Below, one piece after another: positions 34,146 through 43,168 of a stretch of DNA of 64,000 bases (its first letter is position 1; each line of letters opens with the position of its first letter). This DNA is from Adlercreutzia equolifaciens (GTDB lineage Bacteria > Actinomycetota > Coriobacteriia > Coriobacteriales > Eggerthellaceae). Both the position numbers and the translations under genes were made by a program. Below the pieces are notes generated by a model that was not told where the DNA came from, ran no database searches, and worked only from the letters and a program-made list of their open reading frames with translations. The stretch covers positions 434,001-498,000 of the forward strand of contig NZ_JARFIK010000001.1 in the NCBI RefSeq assembly GCF_029076695.1, written 5' to 3'.

Positions 34146-34859
34146 GTGCTTAACGCTATCATCGTTGACGACGAAGCGCCCGCGCGTTCCGAACTTCGTT
34201 TCCTGCTTGATGAAGTAGGCGGGGTTGAGGTAACGGCTGAAGCCGCCAGCGTGCGCGAGGCTATCGAGAAACTCAAGGAATATCCCTGCGACGTGATGTT
34301 CCTCGACGTGAATATGCCCGAGGCAACGGGCCTGCAGCTGGCCGAGGCCCTGCAGCATCTGAAGTTCCCCCCGGCGGTGGTGTTCGTGACCGCCTATAGC
34401 GAGCATGCCCTTGATGCGTTCAAGGTCAGTGCCATCGACTACCTGGTCAAGCCCGTGGAAACCGAGCGCTTGGCCCAGGCCATCGCCCGTGTGCGCGAGC
34501 ATGTGGCCCTGCATATGCAGGCCCATAAGTCCGAGCGCATCCCCGTGGAAAAGGGCGGCAAGAAAATCCTCATCGGCATCGACAAGATCCGCTTCGTCAT
34601 GGCCCGCGATGATTACGCCTACCTGCAGACGGACACCGACCGCTACTTCTCCACGGTCAGCTTGGCTCAGCTGGAGAAGCGCCTCGATGGTCATGGGTTC
34701 TTCCGCGTGCACCGCGGCTACCTGGTGAATCTTTCCATGGTGGAGGAAATCGAGTCCGTGTCCGGCGGTACGCTGCTGCTTACGCTCAACGGCGTCGAGG
34801 AAAAGATTCCCGTCTCCCGCCGCCGCGTGTCCTCGCTGAAGAAGGCCCTCAACCTTTAG
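34146..34859 (+). CDS. LytTR-family response regulator, orphan
   Basis: This encodes 237 residues from a GTG with GGAGG five bases upstream. The receiver domain has the acidic pair IVDDE, phospho-acceptor Asp in FLDVNMP, the switch Thr in FVTAY and the Lys in YLVKP. A LytTR DNA-binding domain (about 135-235) follows, with FFRVHRGYLVNL. It matches the LytR/AgrA/LytT type that controls virulence, autolysis or competence regulons. No histidine kinase is nearby. Confidence 0.92.
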   Translation: MLNAIIVDDEAPARSELRFLLDEVGGVEVTAEAASVREAIEKLKEYPCDVMFLDVNMPEATGLQLAEALQHLKFPPAVVFVTAYSEHALDAFKVSAIDYLVKPVETERLAQAIARVREHVALHMQAHKSERIPVEKGGKKILIGIDKIRFVMARDDYAYLQTDTDRYFSTVSLAQLEKRLDGHGFFRVHRGYLVNLSMVEEIESVSGGTLLLTLNGVEEKIPVSRRRVSSLKKALNL

Positions 34860-34863
34860 CGTT

Positions 34864-34958
34864 CCGTCGTTGCTGACGCAACGACGTTCACCTCGACGCT
34901 GCGGTTCCGGGAGGCACCTGTCGAAACCTTGCTGGCTTCCTTGGGCGAACCTATGAAC
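34864..34958 (+). repeat. Dispersed post-stop repeat, copy B
   Basis: This starts 5 bases after the lytTR stop. Bases 34895-34909 and 34913-34950 match copy C (GACGCTGCGGTTCCG and the GGCACCTGTCGAAACC... core, 35 of 37). Its last part also matches copy A downstream of typA. A terminator follows at once. The remaining part of 34860-35189 holds only the pgi promoter region. Confidence 0.6.
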
Positions 34959-34959
34959 T

Positions 34960-34987
34960 AACCCTCCTCCGGGAGGGTTATTTTTTT
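34960..34987 (+). terminator. Intrinsic terminator
   Basis: AACCCTCC pairs with GGAGGGTT across a 3-4 base loop and is followed by ATTTTTTT. Confidence 0.92.
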
Positions 34988-35068
34988 GCTTACGGCGCCT
35001 TCGCCTGCGCCATTTGGGTTAAAGGACACTTCAGGGTTCACAGAACCGCCATACCCTCAGGGCGTTTT

Positions 35069-35097
35069 CTGACGGAGAGATACCCCTTTGGTAGAAT
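35069..35097 (+). promoter_or_regulatory. Probable promoter of pgi
   Basis: CTGACG (35069-35074) and TAGAAT (35092-35097) are 17 bases apart, and TG precedes the -10 by one base (extended -10). It lies about 90 bases before the start codon. Confidence 0.5.
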
Positions 35098-35189
35098 GTT
35101 TCAAACAAGTTAACGAACAGGCGGCCGCAGCGAGAAGGCGCGGCCCGCTTCGTTTTTGGCTGGCATTGTCCTGAAGAGAAGGAAAGCCT

Positions 35190-37040
35190 ATGCTCTCCGC
35201 AGATATCGAGAAGATGTACCCCGCGGCAAAAACACTGGTGAAGGCCCATGCGGCCAGCCGCATCCACCAGAAGGATGCCACGCTGTACGACTTTTCCGAC
35301 GACGCTCAGGCCTGTGCGGCCGAGTTCCTTGGCTGGGCCGATCTGGCCACCAACCCCCCGTGCGATCTTGCCACCATTCAGGCCTTTGCCGATGAGGTGG
35401 TGGAGGCCGGGCTGGACACCATTCTACTGATCGGCCAGGGCGGCTCCACCCAGGCGCCCATGACCATCACCAAGTACAACAAGCACGATTCCACGCGGGT
35501 GAAGTTCCGCACCCTCGATTCGGACTCTCCCGTGCGCGTGCGCGAGATGCTCACCATTTGCGATCCCCATCGCACCCTGGTCATCATCTCATCCAAAAGC
35601 GGCGGCACCATCGAGCCGCGCATGTTGCTGGATGCCGTGCGCGCCTCGTTCGAAAAAGAGCTGGGCGACCACGCCGTTAAGCACTTGGTGGCTATTACCG
35701 ACCCCGGTAGCGAGCTGGGCAAGATGGCGCGGGAAGAAGGCTGGCGCGCCGTCTTCTCCGGAGAGCCGACGGTAGGGGGGCGCTTCTCGGCTCTTTCGGT
35801 GTTCGGTCTGGTGCCCGCGGCGCTGGCCGGCATCGACATGGAGGAGTTCCTGGAGCATGCCCGTCAGGCTGAGGAGATTTGCAGCGAAGACGCCATCGAC
35901 AACCCCGCCATTAATTTGGCGGCCTTCCTGTACGACAACTACCTGAAGGGTCGCAACAAGTTCTCCTTCCTGACGCCGAAGCGCGGCCGCGTGCTGGGTC
36001 TGTGGATCGAGCAGCTGGTGGCCGAGTCGCTGGGTAAGGAAGGCCAGGGCATTCTGCCGAACATCGAGATCGACTCGCTGCTGCTCACCGAAGACCCCGG
36101 CGATCGCTGCATCATCATGTACCAAACTCAAACGGATTTGTGGGACGAGCGCCGCAACTTCGAGATGAGTCTGGCCTACATCGATCCGGCCATTCCGCGA
36201 TTGAATTACCGCATCGACACCGTGGCCGAGCTGGCCGAGCATTTTGTCATGTGGGAGTATGCCATCGCTATGTGCGGCTACCTTATGCAGGTAAGCCCCT
36301 TCGATCAGCCCGATGTGGCGTCGGCCAAGGCCGAGGTTCTGGAAATTCTGGAGAACGGCCAGCCGGAGCCGAATTTCACCGAGGTGTTCACCCAGGATGT
36401 GGACATGGGCAATGTGGAAGTTAGTTACGCGCCTATGTTCGAGGGTTGCGAGGAGCTGCACGAGACGCTGTACGCGCTGCTGTCCTCCATTCAGCCGGGC
36501 GATTTCTTCGCATTGAACGCCTTCCTGCCTTTTACGGGAGAGGGCCGTCGCGAGGCCATCGAGCAGATGCGCCATGGCGTGGCCGAGTCCTTCGGCGTGG
36601 TGTCGTGCCTGGAGGTGGGGCCGCGCTACCTGCACTCCACGGGCCAGCTGCAGAAGGGCGGCCCGAACATGGGCGTCTTCCTTATTCTGTCCGCCGACGA
36701 GCTCAAGGACATTCCGCTGCCCGAGGGCGCCACGGCGCCGAGTCTTGGCGCTCTGGCGAAGGCCCAGGCCGCTGGTGATTTGGTCACCTTGGCCAAGCGG
36801 GGCCGTCGCTGCGTGCACCTGCACCTGCCGGACAACTCCGGGGTGACGCTGCGCTTGCTGGCCCAGGTGGTGGACGATGTCATCGCCGACATCCTTACCG
36901 ACCGCGCCCTGGCCGAAGCAGCCGCGCTGGCCGAAGAAGAGGTCGAAGCGGCTGAGGTTACCGCGGTGGTCGAGACGGTCGAGCCCATGGGCGAAACCGA
37001 GGCCAACACTAACGACTCCCTCGAGGGCGCCCAGCTCTAA
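35190..37040 (+). CDS. pgi: Glucose-6-phosphate isomerase, stand-alone version of the tal-pgi fusion type
   Basis: This encodes 616 residues with AGAAGGAAAG before the ATG. Sugar-isomerase motifs are SSKSGGTIEP and GGRFSALSVFGL. Near the C-terminus, STGQLQKGGPNMGVF matches the isomerase half of bifunctional transaldolase/G6P isomerases more than classical Pgi. No transaldolase domain is attached, and none is adjacent. The last 50 residues are an acidic Glu/Ala/Val/Thr tail. It interconverts glucose-6-phosphate and fructose-6-phosphate in glycolysis. Confidence 0.9.
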   Translation: MLSADIEKMYPAAKTLVKAHAASRIHQKDATLYDFSDDAQACAAEFLGWADLATNPPCDLATIQAFADEVVEAGLDTILLIGQGGSTQAPMTITKYNKHDSTRVKFRTLDSDSPVRVREMLTICDPHRTLVIISSKSGGTIEPRMLLDAVRASFEKELGDHAVKHLVAITDPGSELGKMAREEGWRAVFSGEPTVGGRFSALSVFGLVPAALAGIDMEEFLEHARQAEEICSEDAIDNPAINLAAFLYDNYLKGRNKFSFLTPKRGRVLGLWIEQLVAESLGKEGQGILPNIEIDSLLLTEDPGDRCIIMYQTQTDLWDERRNFEMSLAYIDPAIPRLNYRIDTVAELAEHFVMWEYAIAMCGYLMQVSPFDQPDVASAKAEVLEILENGQPEPNFTEVFTQDVDMGNVEVSYAPMFEGCEELHETLYALLSSIQPGDFFALNAFLPFTGEGRREAIEQMRHGVAESFGVVSCLEVGPRYLHSTGQLQKGGPNMGVFLILSADELKDIPLPEGATAPSLGALAKAQAAGDLVTLAKRGRRCVHLHLPDNSGVTLRLLAQVVDDVIADILTDRALAEAAALAEEEVEAAEVTAVVETVEPMGETEANTNDSLEGAQL

Positions 37041-37145
37041 CCTTCCCCTTGCCTTCGCGTGCGGCGTATTACCGACTGGTCACGCTCCGAAGCTATGATG
37101 CCATGCATGGTCTACAATGGACGAAACGCGTTTTAAGGAGCCACC

Positions 37146-39755
37146 ATGATCGATGCGGTTGATATTTGGGTTAAGGGCATTGTGCAAGGGGTGGGATTCC
37201 GCCCCTTCGTTTATCGTATGGCGAAAAAGTACCTGATCAACGGGTGGGTGCTGAACGCTACCGACGGTGTGCACATTCATGCTGAGGGCGAGAGCAAGCT
37301 GGTGGACGAGTTCATCATGGAGTTGTCCGACAACGCCCCGGCCGCCGCTAAGGTGGAGGAAATCGATATCAAGGAAGTGCCGCTTGAGGACTTCGACTCC
37401 TTTGAGATCCGCTTCTCTGATGACGATGAGGTGGCTGAGACTACGCTGGTCTCGCCCGACCTTGCCACCTGCGACGATTGCGTGGCGGAGCTGTTCAACC
37501 CGAACGACCGCCGCTATCGTTACCCCTTCATCAACTGCACGAACTGCGGGCCGCGCTTCACCATCATCGATCATTTGCCCTATGACCGCGCGGCCACCTC
37601 AATGGCGGCTTTCCCCATGTGCCAGCGCTGCGCGGCCGAGTACGCCGACCCCCTCGACCGCCGTTTCCACGCGCAGCCCGATGCCTGCTTCGAATGCGGT
37701 CCTTCGGTGACGTGGCGCGTGGGGGCGAACGGCGAGGAGTCCCTTGGCAAGACGCGCGAGGAGTCGGACGCTATCTTTGCAGCTGCCGTGGATATGCTGA
37801 TGGGGGGTAAGATTCTGGCTGTAAAGGGCCTGGGCGGCTTCCACTTAGTGTGCGATGCGAACAACGCCGAGGCTGTGGCCGAACTGCGACGCCGCAAGCG
37901 TCGCGACGGCAAGGCCTTTGCGGTCATGGCTTCCTCGGTGGCGGACGCGCGCTGCCTGTGCAGCGTGTCCGAAGAAGAGGAGGCGGTGCTGACGGGCTCG
38001 GCGCGGCCTATCGTGCTGCTGCGCAAACGCCCCGACGGCGCCATTGGTGCCGGCGTGGCTGATAAGCTAACTGAACTGGGCGTTATGCTGCCCTACACGC
38101 CGGTGCAGCACTTGCTCATGCACGATTTCGCCGAAGCCTGGCAGCGCCAGGCGGGGACTACGAAGCCGGGCGATGCGGTTCCTGGCCAGGTCGTGCCGCT
38201 GCTGGTGATGACGTCGGGCAACGTCCACGACGAGCCCATCTGCGTCACCGACGAGGAAGCCCGCGAGAAGCTGGCCGGCATCGCCGATGCCTTCCTGGGC
38301 AACAACCGTCCCATCCTGACGCGGTTCGACGACACTGTCGTGCGTCTCATCCGCGTGGGGGAGACCGAGGGTCGCCCCGACTACGCCGTGCAGTTCCTCC
38401 GTCGCGCCCGCGGGTATGCTCCCGTGCCCCTTTCCACCGCCACGGGGGCTGTGGCCGTGGCCGAGAATGCGGCGGCCCAGGGCGCCGAGAAGGCAGCAGG
38501 CGTGGTGGCTGAAGCGGAGGCCGCACCTGGGGACGAGGCCCAGAAGGGCGCCGCGCCCAATGCGCCTGTCGGCGGCATTATCTTCGCCGCCGGCCCTGAG
38601 CAAAAGAACACCTTCACGCTGCTGCGCGGCACCGATGGCTTTGTGTCCCAGCATATCGGAGATGTCGAGAACGCCGAGACCTACGATGCGTGGCTGGCTA
38701 CAAAAGACCGCTTCGAGCGTCTTTTCGAGATGACGCCCACCCAAGTGGCCTGTGACCTGCATCCGGAGTACCTTACCTCAAAATGGGCTCATCACCAGGA
38801 CCTCCCCGTTACCGAAGTGCAGCATCATCACGCGCACCTCGTCTCGGTGATGGCCGAGCACGGTCTGACCGATGCGGTGTGCGGCATTGCCTTTGACGGC
38901 ACTGGCTATGGTGTCGACGGGGCCATCTGGGGCGGCGAGGTGCTGCTGGCTAACCGTCAGGCGTTCGAGCGCTTCGCCAACTTCGCCTACGTGCCCATGC
39001 CCGGCGGCGTGGCGGCCATCAAGCACCCGCTGCGCATGGCCTACGGGGTGCTGTGGGCCTATGACCTGCTGGATCATCCGGCAGCTCAAAAGGCTCTGGC
39101 GCCCCTGGGCGAAGAAGCCGAGGTGTGCGAGAAGATGATCGACCGCGGCTTGAATACGCCCATGACCTCTTCGGTCGGGCGCCTGTTCGATGCTGCCAGC
39201 GCGTTGCTGGGCGTATGTACCGAGCCGTCCTACGAGGGCGAAGGGGCCATTTTGCTGGAAGCGGCCATGGAGTCGACCGGCGCTGCGGCGCCGGGGGCGG
39301 CCGCCCACGAAGAAGCCGCTGGCGTCATACCGGAGGACGAGTTGGGCGCCAAAGAGCGCTACGCCATTACGGTCGTGAAGAACACCGCCACGGAGGCCAG
39401 CACAGCCGAGGACACGTCGGTGGTGCTTCTCGACGCCGAGACCACCTTCCGCGCCCTGTTGGACGATGTCTCTGCCGGCGTGCCCGTCGCTATCATCGCA
39501 CGTCGCTTCCACGACGCCATGGTGTCGGCCATAGTTATGGCTGCCGAGCTGGTGCGTGCTATGTACGGCATCGCCACCGTGGTGCTCTCGGGCGGCGTGT
39601 TCATGAATCGCTATCTGGTAGAGCATGCGTTGCCCGCTTTGGCCGAGGCCGGCTTCACGGCGGCCATCAATCGCGATCTTCCACCCAATGATGGGTGTAT
39701 TTCCTATGGTCAGGCGGTGGTGTGCTCCGCTCGTTCCGCTGAGCAGGTAGACTAG
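37146..39755 (+). CDS. hypF: Carbamoyltransferase HypF (hydrogenase maturation)
   Basis: This encodes 869 residues with AAGGAG before the ATG. Domains in order are acylphosphatase (1-90, GIVQGVGFRPF), two Cys4 zinc fingers (105-185), YrdC-like nucleotidyltransferase (200-395) and Kae1/HypF carbamoyltransferase (480-865, with HHHAHLVSV). It makes the carbamoyl adenylate used to form the cyanide ligands of [NiFe] hydrogenase. The protein is about 100 residues longer than usual: Ala/Glu-rich insertions lie at about 429-475 and 708-760. A TACAAT element is at 37113-37118. It forms an operon with hypC and hypD. Confidence 0.96.
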   Translation: MIDAVDIWVKGIVQGVGFRPFVYRMAKKYLINGWVLNATDGVHIHAEGESKLVDEFIMELSDNAPAAAKVEEIDIKEVPLEDFDSFEIRFSDDDEVAETTLVSPDLATCDDCVAELFNPNDRRYRYPFINCTNCGPRFTIIDHLPYDRAATSMAAFPMCQRCAAEYADPLDRRFHAQPDACFECGPSVTWRVGANGEESLGKTREESDAIFAAAVDMLMGGKILAVKGLGGFHLVCDANNAEAVAELRRRKRRDGKAFAVMASSVADARCLCSVSEEEEAVLTGSARPIVLLRKRPDGAIGAGVADKLTELGVMLPYTPVQHLLMHDFAEAWQRQAGTTKPGDAVPGQVVPLLVMTSGNVHDEPICVTDEEAREKLAGIADAFLGNNRPILTRFDDTVVRLIRVGETEGRPDYAVQFLRRARGYAPVPLSTATGAVAVAENAAAQGAEKAAGVVAEAEAAPGDEAQKGAAPNAPVGGIIFAAGPEQKNTFTLLRGTDGFVSQHIGDVENAETYDAWLATKDRFERLFEMTPTQVACDLHPEYLTSKWAHHQDLPVTEVQHHHAHLVSVMAEHGLTDAVCGIAFDGTGYGVDGAIWGGEVLLANRQAFERFANFAYVPMPGGVAAIKHPLRMAYGVLWAYDLLDHPAAQKALAPLGEEAEVCEKMIDRGLNTPMTSSVGRLFDAASALLGVCTEPSYEGEGAILLEAAMESTGAAAPGAAAHEEAAGVIPEDELGAKERYAITVVKNTATEASTAEDTSVVLLDAETTFRALLDDVSAGVPVAIIARRFHDAMVSAIVMAAELVRAMYGIATVVLSGGVFMNRYLVEHALPALAEAGFTAAINRDLPPNDGCISYGQAVVCSARSAEQVD

Positions 39756-39828
39756 CCGAATCCTCGCTCTCAAGGGCGGGGCAACTTGAGACAATGGGCG
39801 AAAAGAAGCTTGCTGAACGGAGTAGCGT

Positions 39829-40071
39829 ATGTGCTTGGCAATTCCCGCGAAGGTGGCGAAGCTCGAAGAGGGCAACTTGGCCACCGTTGATATCCTGGGG
39901 GTAACCCGCGAAATTTCCGTCGATCTGACGCCTCAGGCCCAGGTGGGCGATTACGTATTGGTGCATGCCGGCTTTGCCATCGAGGTGGTGGACGAGCAGT
40001 TTGCTCAGGAGACCATCGACCTCATCAAGCAGTTTCCCGAACTGGCGGACCTCGACGCGTCGGCGGCTTAG
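39829..40071 (+). CDS. hypC: Hydrogenase maturation chaperone HypC
   Basis: This encodes 80 residues and begins MCLAIPAKV; Cys2 is the invariant residue that binds the Fe(CN)2CO precursor together with HypD. The small OB-fold-like beta barrel is of normal length. The start is 73 bases after hypF, and the stop is 2 bases before hypD, so translation is probably coupled. Confidence 0.96.
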   Translation: MCLAIPAKVAKLEEGNLATVDILGVTREISVDLTPQAQVGDYVLVHAGFAIEVVDEQFAQETIDLIKQFPELADLDASAA

Positions 40072-40073
40072 CC

Positions 40074-41165
40074 ATGGATTCCCTGAAAGAGGAATTGAAG
40101 GCCTTCAAGGATCCGAAGCTTGCCCACGGCCTCATCGAGTCCATCCAGGCACTTGCCCCCGAGCAAGCCACGCTCATGGAAGTGTGCGGCACCCATACGG
40201 TGGCCATTGCTCGCAATGGCATTCGTGGTCTCATGCCCGAAGGCACGCGCTTGGCCTCGGGGCCGGGGTGCCCCGTGTGCGTAACCAGCAATCACGACAT
40301 CGACAAGGTCATTGCTCTGGCGCGCGTGCCTGAAGTGACCATCGCCACGTTCGGTGACATGACGCGCGTGCCGGGTTCTTCGTCCAGTCTGCTAGCCGAA
40401 CAGGCCGCAGGTCGCGCGGTGGAAATCGTTTACTCGCCGCTGGACGCGCTGAAGCTGGCGGCCGAAAACCCTGACAAGCAAATTGTCTTCGTGGGCGTGG
40501 GCTTCGAAACCACGACGCCGCTGGTGGCCATGGCCATCAAGCGTGCCAAGGCCATGGGACTGAAGAACTTCTCTGTTTACGGCGCTCACAAAAATATGCC
40601 GGGAGCTTTGGAAGTGATCATCAACGATCCCGGCGTACAGCTGGATGCGCTTATTCTGCCGGGCCATGTGTCTACCATTATCGGTGTCGAGCCCTATCGC
40701 TTCCTTGCCGAGAAATACGGCGTGCCCGGGGTTATCACGGGGTTCGAGCCCGTGGATGTTCTGCAAGGCATTGCCATGATCATGCGCCAGCTGCACGAAG
40801 GACGCGCCGATATCGAGATTGCCTATGCGCGCGGGGTCATGCCCGAGGGCAATCCCGTGGCTCTGGCCGCTATCGACGAGGTCTTCGAAACCTGTCCCGC
40901 TACCTGGCGCGGCCTGGGAGAAATTCCCGGTTCGGGCTATCGTATTCGCGAAGAGTTTGCCGATTTCGATGCTATGCGCCGCTTCGACCCGATCATCGAG
41001 CCTACGGTGGAGCCCAAGGGCTGTCGCTGCGGCGATGTGCTGCGCGGCATCATGGCGCCCAGCGAGTGTCCCCTGTTCCGCACGGTGTGCACCCCCGAGA
41101 ACCCCGTAGGTCCCTGCATGGTGTCCAGCGAGGGCAGCTGCGCAGCGTACTACCGGTACTACTAG
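40074..41165 (+). CDS. hypD: Hydrogenase maturation protein HypD
   Basis: This encodes 363 residues. Motifs are CGTHT, GPGCPVC and the GFETT loop. C-terminal cysteines (GCRCGD, then two more, and SSEGSC) bind the 4Fe-4S cluster. HypD with HypC assembles the Fe(CN)2CO group. hypE, which normally follows, is missing: the next gene is a GIY-YIG protein. The remaining hyp genes and the hydrogenase must lie outside the window. Confidence 0.97.
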   Translation: MDSLKEELKAFKDPKLAHGLIESIQALAPEQATLMEVCGTHTVAIARNGIRGLMPEGTRLASGPGCPVCVTSNHDIDKVIALARVPEVTIATFGDMTRVPGSSSSLLAEQAAGRAVEIVYSPLDALKLAAENPDKQIVFVGVGFETTTPLVAMAIKRAKAMGLKNFSVYGAHKNMPGALEVIINDPGVQLDALILPGHVSTIIGVEPYRFLAEKYGVPGVITGFEPVDVLQGIAMIMRQLHEGRADIEIAYARGVMPEGNPVALAAIDEVFETCPATWRGLGEIPGSGYRIREEFADFDAMRRFDPIIEPTVEPKGCRCGDVLRGIMAPSECPLFRTVCTPENPVGPCMVSSEGSCAAYYRYY

Positions 41166-41180
41166 GACGCGAGGCGACTC

Positions 41181-41489
41181 GTGGCCGCTTCCCAATCTCA
41201 CTATATGTATGTGCTTGAGTGCGTCGATGGCTCGTTGTACACGGGCTATGCTGTGGATGTTCACGCGCGCCTGGCGGTGCATAACGCGGGCAAGGGCGCG
41301 AAATACACGCGCGCCCGCTTGCCCGTCAGTCTTTTGGCCTATGCTTCGTTTGAGACTAAGCATGATGCCATGCACGCTGAGTATGCGTTCAAGCAGTTGA
41401 CCCGCGACGAGAAAGACGGGTTGCTATCCGTCGCCGCGCGCTCAAGTTTTGAGGAGGCGCTGCGACCTCTGCTGGAGGAGAGCGACTAG
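41181..41489 (+). CDS. GIY-YIG domain protein (YhbQ/UPF0213-like)
   Basis: This encodes 102 residues from a GTG, with GAGGCGA upstream. The catalytic-domain signature reads YVLEC with YTGYAVD, and a later KYTRARLPV block and a Lys/Arg pair are typical of the short UPF0213 group. These are thought to be single-strand or structure-specific nucleases. The gene overlaps the convergent yqeY-like gene by 4 bases. Confidence 0.86.
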   Translation: MAASQSHYMYVLECVDGSLYTGYAVDVHARLAVHNAGKGAKYTRARLPVSLLAYASFETKHDAMHAEYAFKQLTRDEKDGLLSVAARSSFEEALRPLLEESD

Positions 41490-41929
41490 CTCAGCTTCCC
41501 GCCCAGTTCCTTCGCGGCGGCTGCCTTGTCGAAGTTGCCGCCCGTGCGCTTGGTCAGCTCTCCCATGACGCGGCCCATGTCCTTCTTCGTGGAAGCGCCG
41601 GTGTCGGCCAGCACCACGTCAATGAGGGCCACCAGCTCTTCGCCCTCCACTTGCTTCGGCAGGTACTCTTCCAGAATGGCTACCTGTGCGGTCAGGGTGT
41701 CGGTGCGCTCCTGGTTGTTGCCGGCCTTGATGGAGCCGTCCAGGGTTTCCTTCGTCTGCTTGATGGTGCGCTTCAGCATGGCGTCCACGTCGGCCTCGGT
41801 TACCTCGCGGCGCTCGTTCACCTCGATGCTCTTCAGCTCGGTGTGCACCTGACGCAAAATGTCGCGGCGCGCATTGTCGCGGGCCTTCATAGCGTTCTTG
41901 ATCTCGTCCTGCAGCTGCTGGTATTCCAT
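41486..41929 (-). CDS. YqeY/GatB-related protein
   Basis: This encodes 147 residues with AAAGGACCGCC upstream. It matches the YqeY family, alone without GatB: an N-terminal helical hairpin and the C-terminal [18 protein letters not shown] block. In GatB this region helps tRNA-dependent amidotransferase bind tRNA; free YqeY has an unclear role. It is a single gene on the minus strand. Confidence 0.92.
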   Translation of the reverse strand: MEYQQLQDEIKNAMKARDNARRDILRQVHTELKSIEVNERREVTEADVDAMLKRTIKQTKETLDGSIKAGNNQERTDTLTAQVAILEEYLPKQVEGEELVALIDVVLADTGASTKKDMGRVMGELTKRTGGNFDKAAAAKELGGKLS

Positions 41930-42064
41930 GGCGGTCCTTTCGCGATCGACCTTTTCTTCCCATGATACCTTAACGAGTCGTTTGCTTCAGGCGATAAGCT
42001 GCTTCTTTGCTTTCCGCAGGTCTACGCGGAATCGGCCAGCTGGGTTGTGACGCTCTTGGTATCT

Positions 42065-42089
42065 TGCATCTTCGTAAGGCAACGGTAAG
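42065..42089 (+). promoter_or_regulatory. Candidate operator of the Bce-like response regulator, site 1
   Basis: GCAACGGTAAG at 42079-42089 matches GCAACCGTAAG at 47607-47617 (10 of 11), with TTGCA upstream in both. It also forms GTAAG-N6-GTAAG, an 11-base direct repeat as used by OmpR-type regulators. It lies about 80 bases before the peptide gene. Confidence 0.5.
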
Positions 42090-42170
42090 TTCGATCGATG
42101 GAACGCGCCCGGGCCTCTCTCTAGGATGAAATAGGTAAGAAAAGCCTGTCCGCCGAGAGAAAGGACTGTC

Positions 42171-42269
42171 GTGAAGACCGTGGGGAAAGTTATCATCGCG
42201 TTAGTAGTGATAGGGGCCGTGGGCGTGGTGGCGCTGGGTCAGCTGCCGAAGATCGAGAGGAGCTACTAA
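42171..42269 (+). CDS. 32-residue membrane peptide coupled to the Bce-like transporter
   Basis: A GTG with AAAGGA five bases upstream opens a 32-codon frame. The product has a single hydrophobic helix (about residues 7-23, VIIALVVIGAVGVVALG) and a QLPKIERSY tail. Its TAA overlaps the next gene's ATG (TAATG), and GAGAGGAG in its last codons serves as ribosome site for that gene. It may be a small regulatory subunit of the transporter or a leader peptide. I recognise no family. The strong ribosome site and coupling argue that it is real. Confidence 0.65.
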   Translation: MKTVGKVIIALVVIGAVGVVALGQLPKIERSY

Positions 42270-43168
42270 TGGCTGAAGTGTACACTGAGCCGTTCCCGGC
42301 GGCTTCTCCGGCGGGCGCCCCGCCGATCGATGCCTTTGCGCGAGAGCAGTACGGAGCTCACGGGCGCCCGATGTCTTCGGGCGTTGGCGCGGCCAACGGC
42401 GGTGCCCCCATGCTCTCGGTGCGTGATGTGGAAAAGATGTTCGGCAGCCGCGACTCGGTAACCCGAGCATTGGCCGGTGTCAGCTTTGACGTGGGCACCG
42501 GTGAGTTCGTGGGCATCATGGGGCCTTCGGGTTCTGGCAAGTCCACGCTCTTGAATTGCGTTTCCACCATCGACACCGTTACCAGCGGTCACATCCTGGT
42601 GGGCGGCCGCGATATTACCGCCCTGTCCCGTCGCCAGCTGGCGAAGTTCCGCCGCGATGACCTGGGTTTCATTTTCCAGGATTCGAATTTGCTGGACACG
42701 CTTACCGGGTTCGAGAACATTTCGTTGGCGCTGACCATCAAGGGTGCTCCCGCGCGCTCCATTCCCGGCAAGGTGAACGCCATGGCAACCCGTCTGGGTG
42801 TTGACGCGGTGCTGCAGAAGTACCCCTACCAGATGTCCGGCGGTCAGCGTCAGCGCATTGCGGCGGCCCGCGCCATGGTGACCGACCCGAAGCTCATCTT
42901 GGCCGACGAGCCTACCGGCGCGCTGGATTCACGCTCCGCCGCCGTCATGCTGGAGATCATGGAGATGATGAACCAGCAGCTGGGCGCTACCATCATGATG
43001 GTGACCCACGATGCCTTTGCCGCCAGCTACACCAATCGCGTGCTGTTCATCAAGGACGGCGCCGTGTTCAACGAGTTGCGCCGCGGCGACGAGACCCGCG
43101 AAGCGTTCTTCGCGCGCATTATGGAAGTGGTGGCCTTCCTGGGAGGCGAGGCGGGCCATGTATCTTAA
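42269..43168 (+). CDS. Bce-type ABC transporter ATPase
   Basis: This encodes 299 residues, coupled to the upstream peptide. An extra 45-residue N-terminal segment precedes the LolD/MacB-like domain. Motifs are Walker A GPSGSGKST, signature MSGGQ, Walker B LILADEP, D-loop GALDS and H-loop VTHD. This type pairs with a 10-helix FtsX-domain permease, and here the permease gene overlaps by 11 bases. The pair likely removes or shields cell-wall-active peptides such as bacitracin, nisin or host peptides; the actual ligand is unknown. Confidence 0.92.
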   Translation: MAEVYTEPFPAASPAGAPPIDAFAREQYGAHGRPMSSGVGAANGGAPMLSVRDVEKMFGSRDSVTRALAGVSFDVGTGEFVGIMGPSGSGKSTLLNCVSTIDTVTSGHILVGGRDITALSRRQLAKFRRDDLGFIFQDSNLLDTLTGFENISLALTIKGAPARSIPGKVNAMATRLGVDAVLQKYPYQMSGGQRQRIAAARAMVTDPKLILADEPTGALDSRSAAVMLEIMEMMNQQLGATIMMVTHDAFAASYTNRVLFIKDGAVFNELRRGDETREAFFARIMEVVAFLGGEAGHVS

